A DNA stretch of 64,000 bases. Origin: Novosphingobium sp. MD-1. GTDB taxonomy: Bacteria; Pseudomonadota; Alphaproteobacteria; Sphingomonadales; Sphingomonadaceae. Where the stretch lies: assembly GCF_001014975.1 (NCBI RefSeq), contig NZ_BBXA01000020.1, forward strand, positions 186,001-250,000, read 5' to 3'. A model generated the notes under the pieces. That model was not told the DNA's origin. It did no database searches and saw nothing but the letters and a program-made list of their open reading frames with translations. Positions 30,383 through 39,914 of the stretch are shown here, piece after piece (the stretch's first letter is position 1; every line of letters begins with the position of its first letter). A program made the translations under genes and the position numbers.

Positions 30383-31399
30383 TCAGCGTACCAGCCCCAA
30401 CGCCGCGTAAGCCGCGTCCAGCGTCGGCACCGCCAGCGCCCGCGCCTTTTCCGCGCCCTTGCGCAGGACGGCGTCGAGCACCGCGCGATCCTCGCGCAGT
30501 TCGCGGTAGCGGGCCGCCATCGGCGCCAGCTTATCGACCAGCAGTTCGCCCAGCGCCGGCTTGAACGCGCCGAAGCCCTGCCCCGCGAAATCGCGCAGGA
30601 CATCGGCGGCAGTGACGCCGGCCATCGTCGCGTAGATGCCCACGAGGTTCGCCGCCTCGGCGCGCCCGGCCAGCCCTTCGACCTCGCCGGGCAGCGGTTC
30701 CGGGTCGGTCCGGGCCTTCTTCACCTTCTGCATGATCGCGTCGGCGTCATCGGTCAGATTGATGCGGCTCATGTCCGAAGGATCGGACTTGGACATCTTG
30801 GCCGAACCATCGCGCAGGCTCATAATCCGCGCCGCTTCGGGCGGGATGATCGGTTCGGGCAGGGTGAACACCGGCGCTTCTTCCGATGCGAAGTCGTTGT
30901 TGAACTTCTGCGCCACGTCGCGCGCCAGTTCGAGGTGCTGCTTCTGGTCTTCGCCCACGGGGACGTGAGTCGCCTGGTAGAGCAGCACGTCCGCCGCCTG
31001 CAGCACCGGATAGGTGAACAGCGCCACCGATGCGCCTTCGCGGTTCTTGCCGGCCTTGTCCTTCCACTGCGTCATGCGGTTCAGCCAGCCCATGCGCGCG
31101 GTGCCGTTCAGCAGCCATTGCAGTTCGGCATGCTGGGGCACCTGCGCCTGGTTGAACAGGATCGACCGGTCCGGATCGATCCCGCAGGAAACCAGCGCGG
31201 CCACCATCTCGCGCGTATTCGAAGCGAGTTCCGCCGGGGTGTGCGGCATGGAAATGGCGTGGAGGTCTGCCAGGAAATAGAGGCAGGTCGCGCCTTTGGC
31301 GGTCCATTCGTCCTGCATCCGCACCCAGTTCCGGATCGCACCCAGGTAATTGCCGAGGTGAAGATTGCCCGTGGGCTGGATACCGGAAACGATACGCAT
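30383..31399 (-). CDS. trpS: tryptophan-tRNA ligase
   Basis: Charges tRNA-Trp. It is a class I synthetase of 338 residues, the usual size. The HIGH-like motif is [12 protein letters not shown] (residues about 8-19) and the KMSKS loop is KMSKSDPSD; the tryptophan pocket block [16 protein letters not shown] is present. I chose the ATG at 31399 ([11 protein letters not shown]). It lies 10 bases after murJ and is probably co-transcribed with it. Confidence 0.96.
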   Translation of the reverse strand: MRIVSGIQPTGNLHLGNYLGAIRNWVRMQDEWTAKGATCLYFLADLHAISMPHTPAELASNTREMVAALVSCGIDPDRSILFNQAQVPQHAELQWLLNGTARMGWLNRMTQWKDKAGKNREGASVALFTYPVLQAADVLLYQATHVPVGEDQKQHLELARDVAQKFNNDFASEEAPVFTLPEPIIPPEAARIMSLRDGSAKMSKSDPSDMSRINLTDDADAIMQKVKKARTDPEPLPGEVEGLAGRAEAANLVGIYATMAGVTAADVLRDFAGQGFGAFKPALGELLVDKLAPMAARYRELREDRAVLDAVLRKGAEKARALAVPTLDAAYAALGLVR

Positions 31400-31409
31400 G
31401 GAACGTGCC

Positions 31410-32981
31410 TTATGTGGTGCGCCTGCGCCGCAGGAGAAGCCGCAGGTCGTCCTTCGAGAATGCCCCGAGCAGGACGGTGGCGAGCCCATAGACCACGCCG
31501 CCCGCCGAAACCAGTGCGGCCAGCGCCAGGCAGCGCACGATCCACGTCCCGTGGACGTAGGGCGTCAGCGCATCCTGCGTCAGCCACAGCACCACGCCCA
31601 TCGCCAGCGCCGCCAGCGCCAGCCGGGGCGCCCGCCGCCGCAGGCGCGCGTCGGCGGCGAAATGCCCGCGCGCGACCAGCGTGCGATAGAGCAGCCAGAC
31701 GTTTACGGTGGACGCCAGCGCCGTCGCCAGCGGCGGCCCGATGTGCTTGAGCGGCACGATCAGCAGCAGGTTGCCAACCAGGTTCACCACCATCGACAGC
31801 GTGGCATAGCGCACCGGCGTCTTCGTATCCTGTCGGGCATAGAAGCCGGGCGTCAGCACCTTGACCAGGATGTAGCTCGGCAGGCCGATCGAGAAGGCCG
31901 CCAGCGCCTGCGCGGTGAAGTGCGTGTCCTGCGCCGTATAGCGGCCATAGCCGAACAGCGCGGCCGCGATCGGCTCGCCGCTGACCACCAGCGCGACCGT
32001 AGCCGGCAGCGTCAGCAGCAGCGCCAGCTCCATGCCCCGGTTCTGCGTTTCCATCGCCTCCGCCTCCGCGCCCGCGCCAAGCTGGCGCGAAATGGTGGGC
32101 AGCAGCACGGTGCCGAGGCCGATGCCGATCAGCCCCAGCGGCAACTGGTTCAGCCGGTCGGCCATGTAGATATAAGTGACGGACCCGTGGGCCAGCAGCG
32201 AGGCGGCCAGCGCGGTCGAGATGACGAGGTTGATCTGCACCGCGCCCGCACCGGCGGCGGCTGGCCAGATCAGCGCCATCAGCCGTTTCACGTCCGGATT
32301 GAGCCGCGGCAGGCGCAACCGCAGGCTGACGCCGTTCTGGCGGCAGGCCCACGCGAGCCACAGCAGCTGGAGCAGGCCCGAAACCGAAACCGCGATCGCC
32401 TGGTTGCGCGCGGTCACCAGCGGATCGTGCGAATGGAACAGCAGCAGCGCGGCGATCAGCGTCAGGTTCAGCAGGATCGGCGCGGCGGCGTTGACCCAGA
32501 ACTTGTGCAGCGAATTGAGAATGCCGCCGAACAAAGACACCAGGCTTATCAGCATCAGGTAGGGAATCGTGATCCGCGAAAGCTGCACCGCGAAGGCGAA
32601 CTGATCGGGACTAACCCCGTTGAACCTGCCCGAAAGCAGGAACGTGACCGGCCAGGCGAACACTTCGAGCAGCACGGTCATCGCCAGCAGCACGGGCAGC
32701 AGCACCGCCAGCGCCTGTTCGGCGAAATGCAGCCCGTCCGGCAGCCCCCGCCCTTCCGGATCGCCAACCTTCTGGTTGAACATCGGGATGAACGCCGAGG
32801 CGAAGGCGCCTTCCGCGAACAGCGCGCGGAACATGTTGGGCAGGCGGAACGCGACCAGAAACGCGTCCGACGCGAAGCTGGCGCCGATATAGCGCGCGAA
32901 CAGGCTGTCGCGCACCAGCCCGAGCACGCGGCTGGCGAGCGTGAGCCCGCCGATGGTGCCGGTGGCCTTGAGGAGGTTCAT
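31410..32981 (-). CDS. murJ: lipid II flippase MurJ
   Basis: A polytopic inner-membrane protein of 523 residues that flips lipid II for peptidoglycan synthesis (MviN family). It starts [25 protein letters not shown], the classic first helix, and about 14 hydrophobic segments follow. The cavity arginines include the ones in SRVLGLVRD and [22 protein letters not shown] lies upstream on the minus strand. It is followed by trpS after 10 bases. Confidence 0.95.
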   Translation of the reverse strand: MNLLKATGTIGGLTLASRVLGLVRDSLFARYIGASFASDAFLVAFRLPNMFRALFAEGAFASAFIPMFNQKVGDPEGRGLPDGLHFAEQALAVLLPVLLAMTVLLEVFAWPVTFLLSGRFNGVSPDQFAFAVQLSRITIPYLMLISLVSLFGGILNSLHKFWVNAAAPILLNLTLIAALLLFHSHDPLVTARNQAIAVSVSGLLQLLWLAWACRQNGVSLRLRLPRLNPDVKRLMALIWPAAAGAGAVQINLVISTALAASLLAHGSVTYIYMADRLNQLPLGLIGIGLGTVLLPTISRQLGAGAEAEAMETQNRGMELALLLTLPATVALVVSGEPIAAALFGYGRYTAQDTHFTAQALAAFSIGLPSYILVKVLTPGFYARQDTKTPVRYATLSMVVNLVGNLLLIVPLKHIGPPLATALASTVNVWLLYRTLVARGHFAADARLRRRAPRLALAALAMGVVLWLTQDALTPYVHGTWIVRCLALAALVSAGGVVYGLATVLLGAFSKDDLRLLLRRRRTT

Positions 32982-33034
32982 GGCCTTGTCATGGCCGCTT
33001 CAGGGCTCCGCCCGACCGACCGGCACGCGCCGGA

Positions 33035-33559
33035 TCAGGCGTTGCCGACCGGATCGCCCGCGCCGGCTTCCTCGGCCTGGCGCTGCGAAAGCTGCTGGAG
33101 ATAGAGCCCGTTGAAGTCGATCGGCTCCAGCATCAGCGGCGGATAGCCGGCATCGCGCACGGCATCGGCGATGATGCGGCGGGCGAAGGGGAACAGGATG
33201 CGCGGGCCTTCCGCGTACAGGAACGGATGCGCCTGATCGTCGGGCACGTTGCGCATGCCGATCAGGCCGCCATAGGACAGTTCCACCAGGAACGCGGTGC
33301 CCTGCGCGCCCTTGGACGTCACGTTGATCTTCAGTTCGATCTCATGGACGTCCTGCGCGATGCTGCGCGCGCCGATGTTGAATTCGATCTGGATATCCGG
33401 CGCGTCCGTCCACTGGTAGCTTTCCGGCGCGTTCGGATTTTCGACCGAAAGATCCTTCACGTATTGCGAGATCAGCCCGATCGCCGGCGCGGTATCCTCG
33501 CCGTTCGGGGCCGGCTGGCCGAGGTTCAGATCGCTGATGATATTGCCTTCGTCGGCCAT
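33035..33559 (-). CDS. secB: protein-export chaperone SecB
   Basis: A 174-residue tetrameric chaperone that holds preproteins unfolded and hands them to SecA. Conserved blocks are AIGLISQYVKDLSVENPN, GTAFLVELSYGGLIGMRNVP and LFPFARRIIADAVRDAGYPPLMLEPIDF. The ATG at 33559 gives the standard acidic N-terminus (MADEGN). It is divergent from a Tim44-like gene across 264 bases, an arrangement common in alphaproteobacteria. Nothing but control sequence is seen in that gap. Confidence 0.96.
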   Translation of the reverse strand: MADEGNIISDLNLGQPAPNGEDTAPAIGLISQYVKDLSVENPNAPESYQWTDAPDIQIEFNIGARSIAQDVHEIELKINVTSKGAQGTAFLVELSYGGLIGMRNVPDDQAHPFLYAEGPRILFPFARRIIADAVRDAGYPPLMLEPIDFNGLYLQQLSQRQAEEAGAGDPVGNA

Positions 33560-33823
33560 GTCCGTGCTTTCCTGCAAGAATTGCGGTTCTTTCCGGCGGG
33601 CGCGTAGCATCATGGCGCTGGCGCGGCAATCCGGGCCAGGACAGGGACGTTGCGAACCGCACGAAAGCGGCGTTGCAGGCGTGTGACACCTCTTTCACGA
33701 AAACGGCCGCGTGACGGAAACGGCTGGTCGTCCATATGTTGTTCATTTGTAATTCGTACCTATTTGAGGCACGATGAACCGGTGTCGGGGAGATATGGCT
33801 CCCGGCGCCCGCTTCTTGGGACA

Positions 33824-34510
33824 ATGAGTGTGGTTGTTGAAATTGTCATTCTGGCGATGATCGCGGCTTTCCTCGGCCTCCGGCTCTATTCGGTGCTGGG
33901 GCGCCGTCCGGAACAGAACGAGGAACCGCTGCGCCGCCGTGTGGAACAGCCTGATCCGTCCAGCGCGCCGCGCACGCTGGCGCCCAAGCTGCCGGAAAAG
34001 GCGCCGGTCGCCCTCCGCCCGCAGACCGCACAACCCGTTGAGTTCACAGGATTCGACCAATCGGCAGAGGCCGGCATTCGGGCCATCATCGGCGCCGACC
34101 GCCGGTTCGATGTCGGCCTTTTCCTGGTGGGTGCGCGCGGCGCTTATGGCATGGTGCTGGAAGCGTTCTGGCGCGGCGACAAGGAAGCGCTCGGCCAGTT
34201 GTGCGACCGCGATGTCTACGAAGGCTTCGCCGCTGCGATCGATGCGCGCCTCGCCGCAGGCGAAACGCTCGATTCGCGCCTGATCCGAATCGAGGAAGCG
34301 AAGATCGTTTCCGCATCGTTCGACGCGCCGGTTGCCCGCATCACGGTCCGCTTCACTGCGGATATCGCGTCGGTTACCCGCAATGCCGATGGCGTGGTGG
34401 TGGCCGGCTCGCTTGATGACGCGATCGAAAGCCGCGACCTGTGGACGTTCTCGCGCGATCTGACCTCGCGCGATCCGGACTGGCTGCTCGACGAAACCGA
34501 CGAGGGGTAA
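33824..34510 (+). CDS. Tim44-like domain protein
   Basis: A 228-residue membrane-anchored protein. Residues 1-20 form an N-terminal helix (VVEIVILAMIAAFLGLRLY), a polar linker (about 25-75) follows, and residues about 80-220 are the Tim44 C-terminal fold (GLFLVGARGAYGMVLEAFWRGD, ending RDLTSRDPDWLLDETDE). Mitochondrial Tim44 recruits Hsp70 to the import channel; the bacterial proteins (TimA) face the cytoplasm with unsettled function. It is followed by mltA after 6 bases and divergent from secB. Confidence 0.88.
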   Translation: MSVVVEIVILAMIAAFLGLRLYSVLGRRPEQNEEPLRRRVEQPDPSSAPRTLAPKLPEKAPVALRPQTAQPVEFTGFDQSAEAGIRAIIGADRRFDVGLFLVGARGAYGMVLEAFWRGDKEALGQLCDRDVYEGFAAAIDARLAAGETLDSRLIRIEEAKIVSASFDAPVARITVRFTADIASVTRNADGVVVAGSLDDAIESRDLWTFSRDLTSRDPDWLLDETDEG

Positions 34511-34516
34511 TTTCCC

Positions 34517-35695
34517 ATGCTGCGGCGCCGCACGGCGGGCCTGCTTCTGGCACTGGCCCTGCTGAGCGGGTGCGTGCGGCTGATCCCGGGAACCACGCCT
34601 CCCCCTGTACCGCCCGTCGGCACCACCGCCGCGTCGTCCACCCTCATCCCTGGCCCCCACCCCGGATCGCTGGGCATGGACGCGGGGAGAGCGTCCGACG
34701 CGCTCGCGGCCTTCGTCACCAGTTGCCCGCGCCTTGTGGCCCGGGCCGATACCAGCGGCCTCACCCGCCCGCAGGACTGGTCGGACGCCTGCAACGCCGC
34801 CCCCGGCTGGCCCGCCGCCGACGCGCGGCGCTTTTTTGCCACGTTCTTCGAGACCGCGAAGATCGCCGACGGATCGGCGTTCGTCACCGGCTATTACGAA
34901 CCGGAAATCGCCGGGGTGCGCACGCGTCAGCCGGGATTCGACGTTCCCGTCTATAGCCTGCCGCCGGACCTTGTCCGCGCAAAGCCCGGCGATGCTCCGC
35001 CCCTGCCCGACGGGCTGCAGCCCAAGGGCCGCTATGACGAGAGCGGGCGGTTCGTGCCCTATTACAGCCGCGCCGAAATCGAGGACGGCGCGCTCGCCGG
35101 CAGGGGACTGGAACTGGCCTGGGCGGCCGACCCGATCGCGTTCTTCTTCCTTCAGATTCAAGGATCGGGGCGGCTGCGCGCGCCCGATGGCTCCGTCATC
35201 CGGCTGGGTTATGCCGGACAGAACGGGCTGGACTACACCGGGATCGGATCTCTGATGCGCGATCGCGGCCTGATCGGAACCGGACCGGGCCGGTACCCCG
35301 GATCAATGCAGGGCATCGTCCAGTACCTGCGCGATCATCCCGCCGAAGGCCATGCGCTGATGCGCCAGAACGCGAGCTGGATCTTCTTCCGCGAACTCAC
35401 CGGCCCCGGCCCGGTCGGCGCGCTGTCCGTGCCGATCAGCGGCAGGACCACGCTCGCCGCCGATCCGGCCTTCGTCCCGCTGGGCGCGCCGGTGTGGCTC
35501 CGCACCGACCGGCCGGAAACCAACGGCCTGTGGGTGGCGCAGGATACTGGCGGCGCGATCCGGGGCGCCAACCGCTTCGACAGCTTCTGGGGTGCCGGCG
35601 CGGACGCCGCGACCATCGCCGGCGGGATGAGCGCGCATGGCGAAGCGCTGCTGCTGCTGCCACGCGGCACGCTGGAGCGGCTGGGGCGCCGATGA
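34517..35695 (+). CDS. mltA: membrane-bound lytic murein transglycosylase A
   Basis: A peptidoglycan-cleaving lipoprotein of 392 residues. The lipobox is LLSGC with Cys 19. The MltA insert domain includes ITGYYEPEIAG-like text (VTGYYEPEIAG) and FFLQIQGSGRLRAPDGS; the C-terminal 3D domain carries VAQDTGGAIRGANRFDSFWG with the catalytic Asp region. A proline-rich spacer follows the lipid anchor. Its stop overlaps the smr start (ATGA), so the two are coupled. Confidence 0.95.
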   Translation: MLRRRTAGLLLALALLSGCVRLIPGTTPPPVPPVGTTAASSTLIPGPHPGSLGMDAGRASDALAAFVTSCPRLVARADTSGLTRPQDWSDACNAAPGWPAADARRFFATFFETAKIADGSAFVTGYYEPEIAGVRTRQPGFDVPVYSLPPDLVRAKPGDAPPLPDGLQPKGRYDESGRFVPYYSRAEIEDGALAGRGLELAWAADPIAFFFLQIQGSGRLRAPDGSVIRLGYAGQNGLDYTGIGSLMRDRGLIGTGPGRYPGSMQGIVQYLRDHPAEGHALMRQNASWIFFRELTGPGPVGALSVPISGRTTLAADPAFVPLGAPVWLRTDRPETNGLWVAQDTGGAIRGANRFDSFWGAGADAATIAGGMSAHGEALLLLPRGTLERLGRR

Positions 35696-36285
35696 AACCG
35701 CCGCGCGGCCTGTCGCCCGAAGAAGCGGCGCTCTGGCGCAAGGTGGCCGAAACGGTCACGCCGCTGCATCCTGCCCGGCGCGCGCCACTGCCATCGCCGG
35801 ACGCGGCGGACACGCCCGTTTCCGCGCCGCCCGCACCGGTCCGGAAGGCGAAAGGCCGTGTGCCACCGCCCCGGCCCGTTCCGGCTCCGGCACCGGCAGC
35901 CGCTCCCCCGCCGCCGACCCGCAACGGGCTCGATTCGAGCTGGGATCGCAAGCTGGCGCGCGGCACGATCGATCCGGACGTGACGATCGACCTGCACGGC
36001 ATGGGGCTGGACGCGGCGCATGGCCGTCTCGTCAACGGCGTGGGGCAGGCACTGGCGATGGGCGCGCGCGTGATCCTGCTGGTCGCGGGCAAGCACCGGC
36101 CGCGCGACGACCATGGCTTCCACAGCACCGACGGACGCGGCGAACGGCGCGGGGCGATCCGCGCCAAGCTGCTCGACTGGCTGGCGGCCAGCCCCTATGC
36201 CGAAAGGATCGCCGCCGTCCGCCCCGCGCAACAGCGCCACGGCGGCAGCGGCGCGGTCTACATCGTCCTGCGCCGCGCGCGGTAA
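35692..36285 (+). CDS. Smr-domain protein (SmrA-like)
   Basis: A 197-residue protein with a small MutS-related domain at about 95-197. The motif DLHGMGLDAAHGRL and the C-terminal RHGGSGAVYIVLRR are the two Smr signatures (LDxH and TGxGxxS-like). The N-terminal 85 residues are proline- and alanine-rich and probably disordered. Smr domains have nicking endonuclease activity on DNA or RNA in the members studied; the bacterial stand-alone forms include ribosome-collision nucleases. Coupled to mltA by a 4-base overlap. Confidence 0.88.
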   Translation: MKPPRGLSPEEAALWRKVAETVTPLHPARRAPLPSPDAADTPVSAPPAPVRKAKGRVPPPRPVPAPAPAAAPPPPTRNGLDSSWDRKLARGTIDPDVTIDLHGMGLDAAHGRLVNGVGQALAMGARVILLVAGKHRPRDDHGFHSTDGRGERRGAIRAKLLDWLAASPYAERIAAVRPAQQRHGGSGAVYIVLRRAR

Positions 36286-36310
36286 GGCCGTGGCCAGTCA
36301 GGTTCGGTAG

Positions 36311-37435
36311 TCAGGCCAGCGCCGCGCGCACCACGCGATCGTAGATGCGGGTCAGCACGGCCAGGTCTTCCATCGCCACCGCCTCGTCCGTCTTGTGCAT
36401 CGTCGCGTTGCACAGGCCGAATTCGATCACCGGACAAACCGCGCGCAGGAACCGCGCATCCGATGTTCCCCCGCTGGTGGAAAGCTCGGGCGCAAGGCCG
36501 GTTTCCGCCGCGATCGCCTCGCTCAGCAGTGCCGAGAACGCGCCGGGCAGCGTGATGAAGCTCTCGCCCGAGATCACCGCATGAACTTCGACGCGGTGCC
36601 GTTCACCGATAGCGTTGACCCGGCCGACCAGTTGCTCGCCCGAATGGAGATCGTTGAACCGGATCGAGAGCCGCGCGGTGGCCTGCGCCGGGATGACGTT
36701 GGTCGCCGGGTTGCCCACGGTGATGTCGGTGATTTCCAGGTTCGAAGGCTGGAACCAGTCGCTGCCCCGATCCAGCTCCAGCGCGTCCAGCTCGGCCAGC
36801 ATCGCCACCAGGCGCGGGCAGGGATTGTCGGCGAGATGGGGATAGGCGACATGGCCTTGCGCCCCGCGCGCCGTCAGCCACAGGTTGACCGATCCGCGCC
36901 GGCCGATCTTCACCGTATCGCCCAACCGGTGGACCGAGGTCGGTTCGCCCACCAGGCACAGATCGGGCTGGGCGCCCACGGTGTTCATGTGTTCGATCAG
37001 GGCCACGGTGCCAAAGCGGGCCGGGCCTTCCTCGTCCCCGGTGATGATGAAGCTGATCGTGCCGGCCTCGGCCGGAATGGCGGATACCGCCGCCACCATC
37101 GCCGCGATCGAGCCTTTCATGTCCACCGCGCCGCGCCCGTACAGCAGATCGCCGCGCCGTTCCGCCACGAAAGGCGCGCTGCTCCAGCCCTCGCCCGGCG
37201 GCACTACGTCGACATGGCCCGCAAACGCGAAGTGGCGGCTGCCCTGCGGCCCCTGGCGGATCGCGAAAAGGTTTTCCACCGGCCCGTCCGGCGGATCGCC
37301 AGCGATGAAGCGGTGCACCGCGAACCCCAGCGGTTCGAGCATCGCCTGAAGTGCATCGAACACCAGCCCGGCGGCCGGCGTGACGCTGGGGCATTCGATC
37401 AGGCGTTCGGCGAGAAGGACGGGATCGGTGGTCAT
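36311..37435 (-). CDS. dapE: succinyl-diaminopimelate desuccinylase
   Basis: A metal-dependent M20 amidohydrolase (374 residues) in the lysine and diaminopimelate pathway; it frees L,L-diaminopimelate. Metal ligands lie in FAFAGHVDVVPPG (His), YGRGAVDMKG (Asp), TGDEEGPA (Glu pair) and near the C-terminus CNATMHKTDE (His). The dimer lid block GGTSDARF is present. I chose the ATG at 37435, which gives MTTDPVLLAERLIECPSVTP. Convergent with smr. Confidence 0.95.
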   Translation of the reverse strand: MTTDPVLLAERLIECPSVTPAAGLVFDALQAMLEPLGFAVHRFIAGDPPDGPVENLFAIRQGPQGSRHFAFAGHVDVVPPGEGWSSAPFVAERRGDLLYGRGAVDMKGSIAAMVAAVSAIPAEAGTISFIITGDEEGPARFGTVALIEHMNTVGAQPDLCLVGEPTSVHRLGDTVKIGRRGSVNLWLTARGAQGHVAYPHLADNPCPRLVAMLAELDALELDRGSDWFQPSNLEITDITVGNPATNVIPAQATARLSIRFNDLHSGEQLVGRVNAIGERHRVEVHAVISGESFITLPGAFSALLSEAIAAETGLAPELSTSGGTSDARFLRAVCPVIEFGLCNATMHKTDEAVAMEDLAVLTRIYDRVVRAALA

Positions 37436-37489
37436 CGACGCGGCCTTACGCGATGCCCGCGCGCTTGGCGAGCCGGGAACCATCCGCAA

Positions 37490-38170
37490 TCACGCGGCGG
37501 CGGAAGGCCCGTCGAACTGTTCGATCGTCCATTCCTCCTCGCTGGCGGCGGCCACCCAGGCCCGCACCCATTCGTGATCCCAGATCGCCTGCATATAGGC
37601 CACGGCGAAGCCGGGCACCGGCACGCCATAGCTGAGGAAGCGCGAGACGACCGGCGCGTAGATGATGTCAGGCGCGCTGAACGTGCCGAACAGGAACGGC
37701 CCCCCCTTGCCAAAACGCGCCCGCGCTTCGGCCCACAGGGTGAGGATGCGCACGATGTCCGCCCGCACCTCGTCGGTCACGGCCACACCCTGCATCCGCT
37801 TGCGGATGTTCATCGGCAGTTGGCGGCGCAGCGGCAGGTAGCTGGAATGCATTTCGGCGACCATCGACCGCGCCATGGCCCGCGCATCGTCCGCGCGGGG
37901 CCAGAACCGTTCGCGCCCCACCTTGTCGGCCAGGTATTCGATGATGGCCAGGCTGTCCCACACGACCGCGCCATCCGGCCCGTCACCGTCCCACAGGATC
38001 GGCACCTTGCCCGACGAGGGCGCGAGATCCTCGGCCTTGCGGGCCTCGTCCCAGTCCTCGCCATAGAGCGGTACCGTGATTTCCTCGAACGCCAGGCCCG
38101 ATTGCTTGCAGGCCAGCCAGCCCCGCAGCGACCAGCTCGAATAGTTCTTGTTCCCGATGATGAGCTTCAT
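37490..38170 (-). CDS. glutathione S-transferase family protein (YfcF/maleylacetoacetate-isomerase-like)
   Basis: A 226-residue cytosolic GST. The thioredoxin-like N-terminus reads KLIIGNKNYSSWSLRGWLA, in which the second Ser of NYSSWS is at the catalytic position; the SGKVPIL cis-proline block and DSLAIIEYLAD follow. The C-terminal helical domain ends near 210. It is closely related in opening motif to the GST at 51992 (ITANRNYSSWSLRPWL), so the window holds two paralogues. Substrate unknown. Confidence 0.88.
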   Translation of the reverse strand: MKLIIGNKNYSSWSLRGWLACKQSGLAFEEITVPLYGEDWDEARKAEDLAPSSGKVPILWDGDGPDGAVVWDSLAIIEYLADKVGRERFWPRADDARAMARSMVAEMHSSYLPLRRQLPMNIRKRMQGVAVTDEVRADIVRILTLWAEARARFGKGGPFLFGTFSAPDIIYAPVVSRFLSYGVPVPGFAVAYMQAIWDHEWVRAWVAAASEEEWTIEQFDGPSAAA

Positions 38171-38201
38171 GGCCGCCCTTTCGCACCTGCGGAGGGCGTA
38201 A

Positions 38202-38233
38202 CCGTTCATGCTGGGCCTGTCGAGCATGAACGG
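38202..38233. repeat. palindromic extragenic repeat
   Basis: CCGTTCATGC (38202-38211) and GCATGAACGG (38224-38233) form a perfect 10-bp stem around TGGGCCTGTCGA. The left arm and loop match the copy at 4608. It is in the gap between the GST gene and the hairpin cluster that follows the outer-membrane gene. Confidence 0.7.
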
Positions 38234-38273
38234 GCGAGCGGCCGACTGGCGCAATTGTGCCTTGCAAACAATC

Positions 38274-38309
38274 ATAAAGCCGGGTCGCCCAGCGGCGCCC
38301 CGGCTTTAT
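38274..38309 (-). terminator. third hairpin downstream of the outer-membrane gene
   Basis: ATAAAGCCGGG (38274-38284) and CCCGGCTTTAT (38299-38309) form an 11-bp perfect stem. The A-rich/T-rich bases are within the stem. It is the distal member of three tandem hairpins after the barrel gene, read on the minus strand, with TGATTGTTTGC following. Confidence 0.6.
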
Positions 38310-38313
38310 CACG

Positions 38314-38335
38314 CCCGCGAACCAGCCTTCGCGGG
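38314..38335 (-). terminator. second hairpin downstream of the outer-membrane gene
   Basis: CCCGCGAA (38314-38321) and TTCGCGGG (38328-38335) form an 8-bp stem with a 6-base loop, between the two larger hairpins. Confidence 0.45.
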
Positions 38336-38340
38336 AAATG

Positions 38341-38370
38341 CCCGGAAGCGCCCCGCAAGACGCTTCCGGG
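38341..38370 (-). terminator. first hairpin after the outer-membrane gene
   Basis: CCCGGAAGCG (38341-38350) and CGCTTCCGGG (38361-38370) form a 10-bp perfect stem 6 bases after the stop of the outer-membrane gene on the minus strand. The following CATTTCCC has a short T-run, so this is the most likely terminator. Confidence 0.65.
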
Positions 38371-38376
38371 AGGTGT

Positions 38377-38961
38377 TCAGAAGCGATAGGCCACGCCGGC
38401 CAGGACCTGATGACGGTCCCACTTGCCGGTGCCCTGGCTCGCATCGTTGTAGCGGTATTCGAGCCGGGTCGAGAAATGCGGCGTCAGCGAGCGTTCCACG
38501 CCGCCACCGACGACCCATGCGTCACGGTCTTCGCCCGCGTTGGCATTGGCCAGATAGGTGCGGGCGCGGATGCTGGAATAGCCGCCACGGGCATAGACCA
38601 GCGTCTTGTCGTTGACGAGGTAGCCCGCGCGGACGGTCAGATCGATCGAGCGCTTCGGATCGATGGTGACGCCCGGGCCATAGACGTTGTCCTGGATGCC
38701 CCAGTTGATGCCCGCCTCGGCGCCGACGACGACCTTCGGGTTGATCTTGTGGTCATAGCCGATGAAGCCGCCCAGCTCGAAGGAATCCTTCTTGCCGTTC
38801 ACGCCCACGGCGCCGACATCGGTGTTGATCCCGCCGATCTTGTCCTGGTTCCAACCGGCCTGCACGCCCACGAAGGGCCCGTTGAAGGGTTCGGCCGAGG
38901 CCGGAGCGGCCAGCCCGATTGCCAGTGCGGAAGCCGCGGCGGAAACAAGAAAAGTCCTCAT
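38377..38961 (-). CDS. outer-membrane beta-barrel protein (Omp25/Opa-like porin family)
   Basis: A small outer-membrane barrel of 194 residues. Residues 1-22 are a signal peptide (ASALAIGLAAPASAE). The mature part begins FNGPFVGVQAGWNQDK and alternates polar and hydrophobic residues in eight likely strands; it ends in ...HQVLAGVAYRF, whose terminal Phe is the usual barrel-assembly signal. The strand FELGGFIGYDHKINPKVVVG is typical of the Omp25/RopB group. It is monocistronic with three hairpins behind it, suggesting a strongly expressed gene. Function may be structural. Confidence 0.9.
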   Translation of the reverse strand: MRTFLVSAAASALAIGLAAPASAEPFNGPFVGVQAGWNQDKIGGINTDVGAVGVNGKKDSFELGGFIGYDHKINPKVVVGAEAGINWGIQDNVYGPGVTIDPKRSIDLTVRAGYLVNDKTLVYARGGYSSIRARTYLANANAGEDRDAWVVGGGVERSLTPHFSTRLEYRYNDASQGTGKWDRHQVLAGVAYRF

Positions 38962-39230
38962 ATTCAATCTCCTGCAAGACGAGGCGCGTAGCTCAGCGTC
39001 TCGGCGGCCCATGTAGTGCGGGCGCAGGCGATTGGGATTGGCATTAGGTCGAAGAAGATGTTCGACCTTTCCCGAACTTGACGGGTTTGCGACGAAGCCG
39101 GGATTGGCGGTCAACCCGGCGGAGCGCAGGAAAATCGTCTGCGCGTATTTTGCACCTGCCGCACCCGGGCGCGCGGGATCACCGCCGCGCGGCGCCGCCA
39201 TGCGTGCCCCGTAGCACGCCAGACATGCGT

Positions 39231-39914
39231 TCAGATTTCGGAATCTTCCAGAACGGCCGCGCGCAGATCCTCGATGCCCAGCTTCAGCTCGGACGAGGTG
39301 ACCAGCACTTGCGGATAGGCGGCCGTGCGCTTACGCGCCGCCGCCTGCGTATCGGCCAGCACTTGCGCCAGGTCGGTGGCCTTGATCTTGTCCGCCTTGG
39401 TCAGCACCACGCGATAGCCAACGCCCGCCTCGTCGAGCATCTGCATCATCTCGTCATCGACCGGCTTCACGCCGTGGCGGCTGTCGATCAGCAGCAGCGT
39501 GCGCTTCAGCACGACGCGGCCGCGCAGGTAATCGCGCACCAGCCGCCGCCATTGCTCCACCACCTTGGGCGGAGCCTTGGCGAAGCCGTAACCGGGCATG
39601 TCGACCAGCCGCAGGCGTGTGGGCTCGCCCACTTCGAAGAAGTTCAGTTCCTGCGTGCGCCCCGGCGTGACCGAGGTGCGCGCGATCGACTTGCGGCCGG
39701 TCAGAGCGTTGAGCAGCGAGGATTTGCCGACGTTGGACCGCCCGGCAAAGGCGATCTCCGGCACTTCGGGATCGGGCAGGAACTTGAGCGCCGGGGCGGA
39801 CTTCAGGAAGTCTACCCGCCCGGCAAACAGCAACCGCGCGCTTTCCAGAAGGTCCGCGCGGGCTGCCTGCTCCTCGGGCGAGAGCGCGGGAGACGAGAGC
39901 GCGGGTTCGCTCAC
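39231..39914 (-). CDS. engB: ribosome-biogenesis GTPase EngB/YsxC
   Basis: A 227-residue TrmE-Era-type GTPase needed for 50S subunit assembly. The G1 motif is [10 protein letters not shown]3 is VDMPGYG, and G4 is [14 protein letters not shown] contains the G2 threonine region. No ATG fits; I chose the GTG at 39914, which overlaps the yidC stop (GTGA) and gives 40 residues before the GTPase core, normal for alphaproteobacteria. It is the last gene of the rpmH operon. Confidence 0.93.
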   Translation of the reverse strand: MSEPALSSPALSPEEQAARADLLESARLLFAGRVDFLKSAPALKFLPDPEVPEIAFAGRSNVGKSSLLNALTGRKSIARTSVTPGRTQELNFFEVGEPTRLRLVDMPGYGFAKAPPKVVEQWRRLVRDYLRGRVVLKRTLLLIDSRHGVKPVDDEMMQMLDEAGVGYRVVLTKADKIKATDLAQVLADTQAAARKRTAAYPQVLVTSSELKLGIEDLRAAVLEDSEI

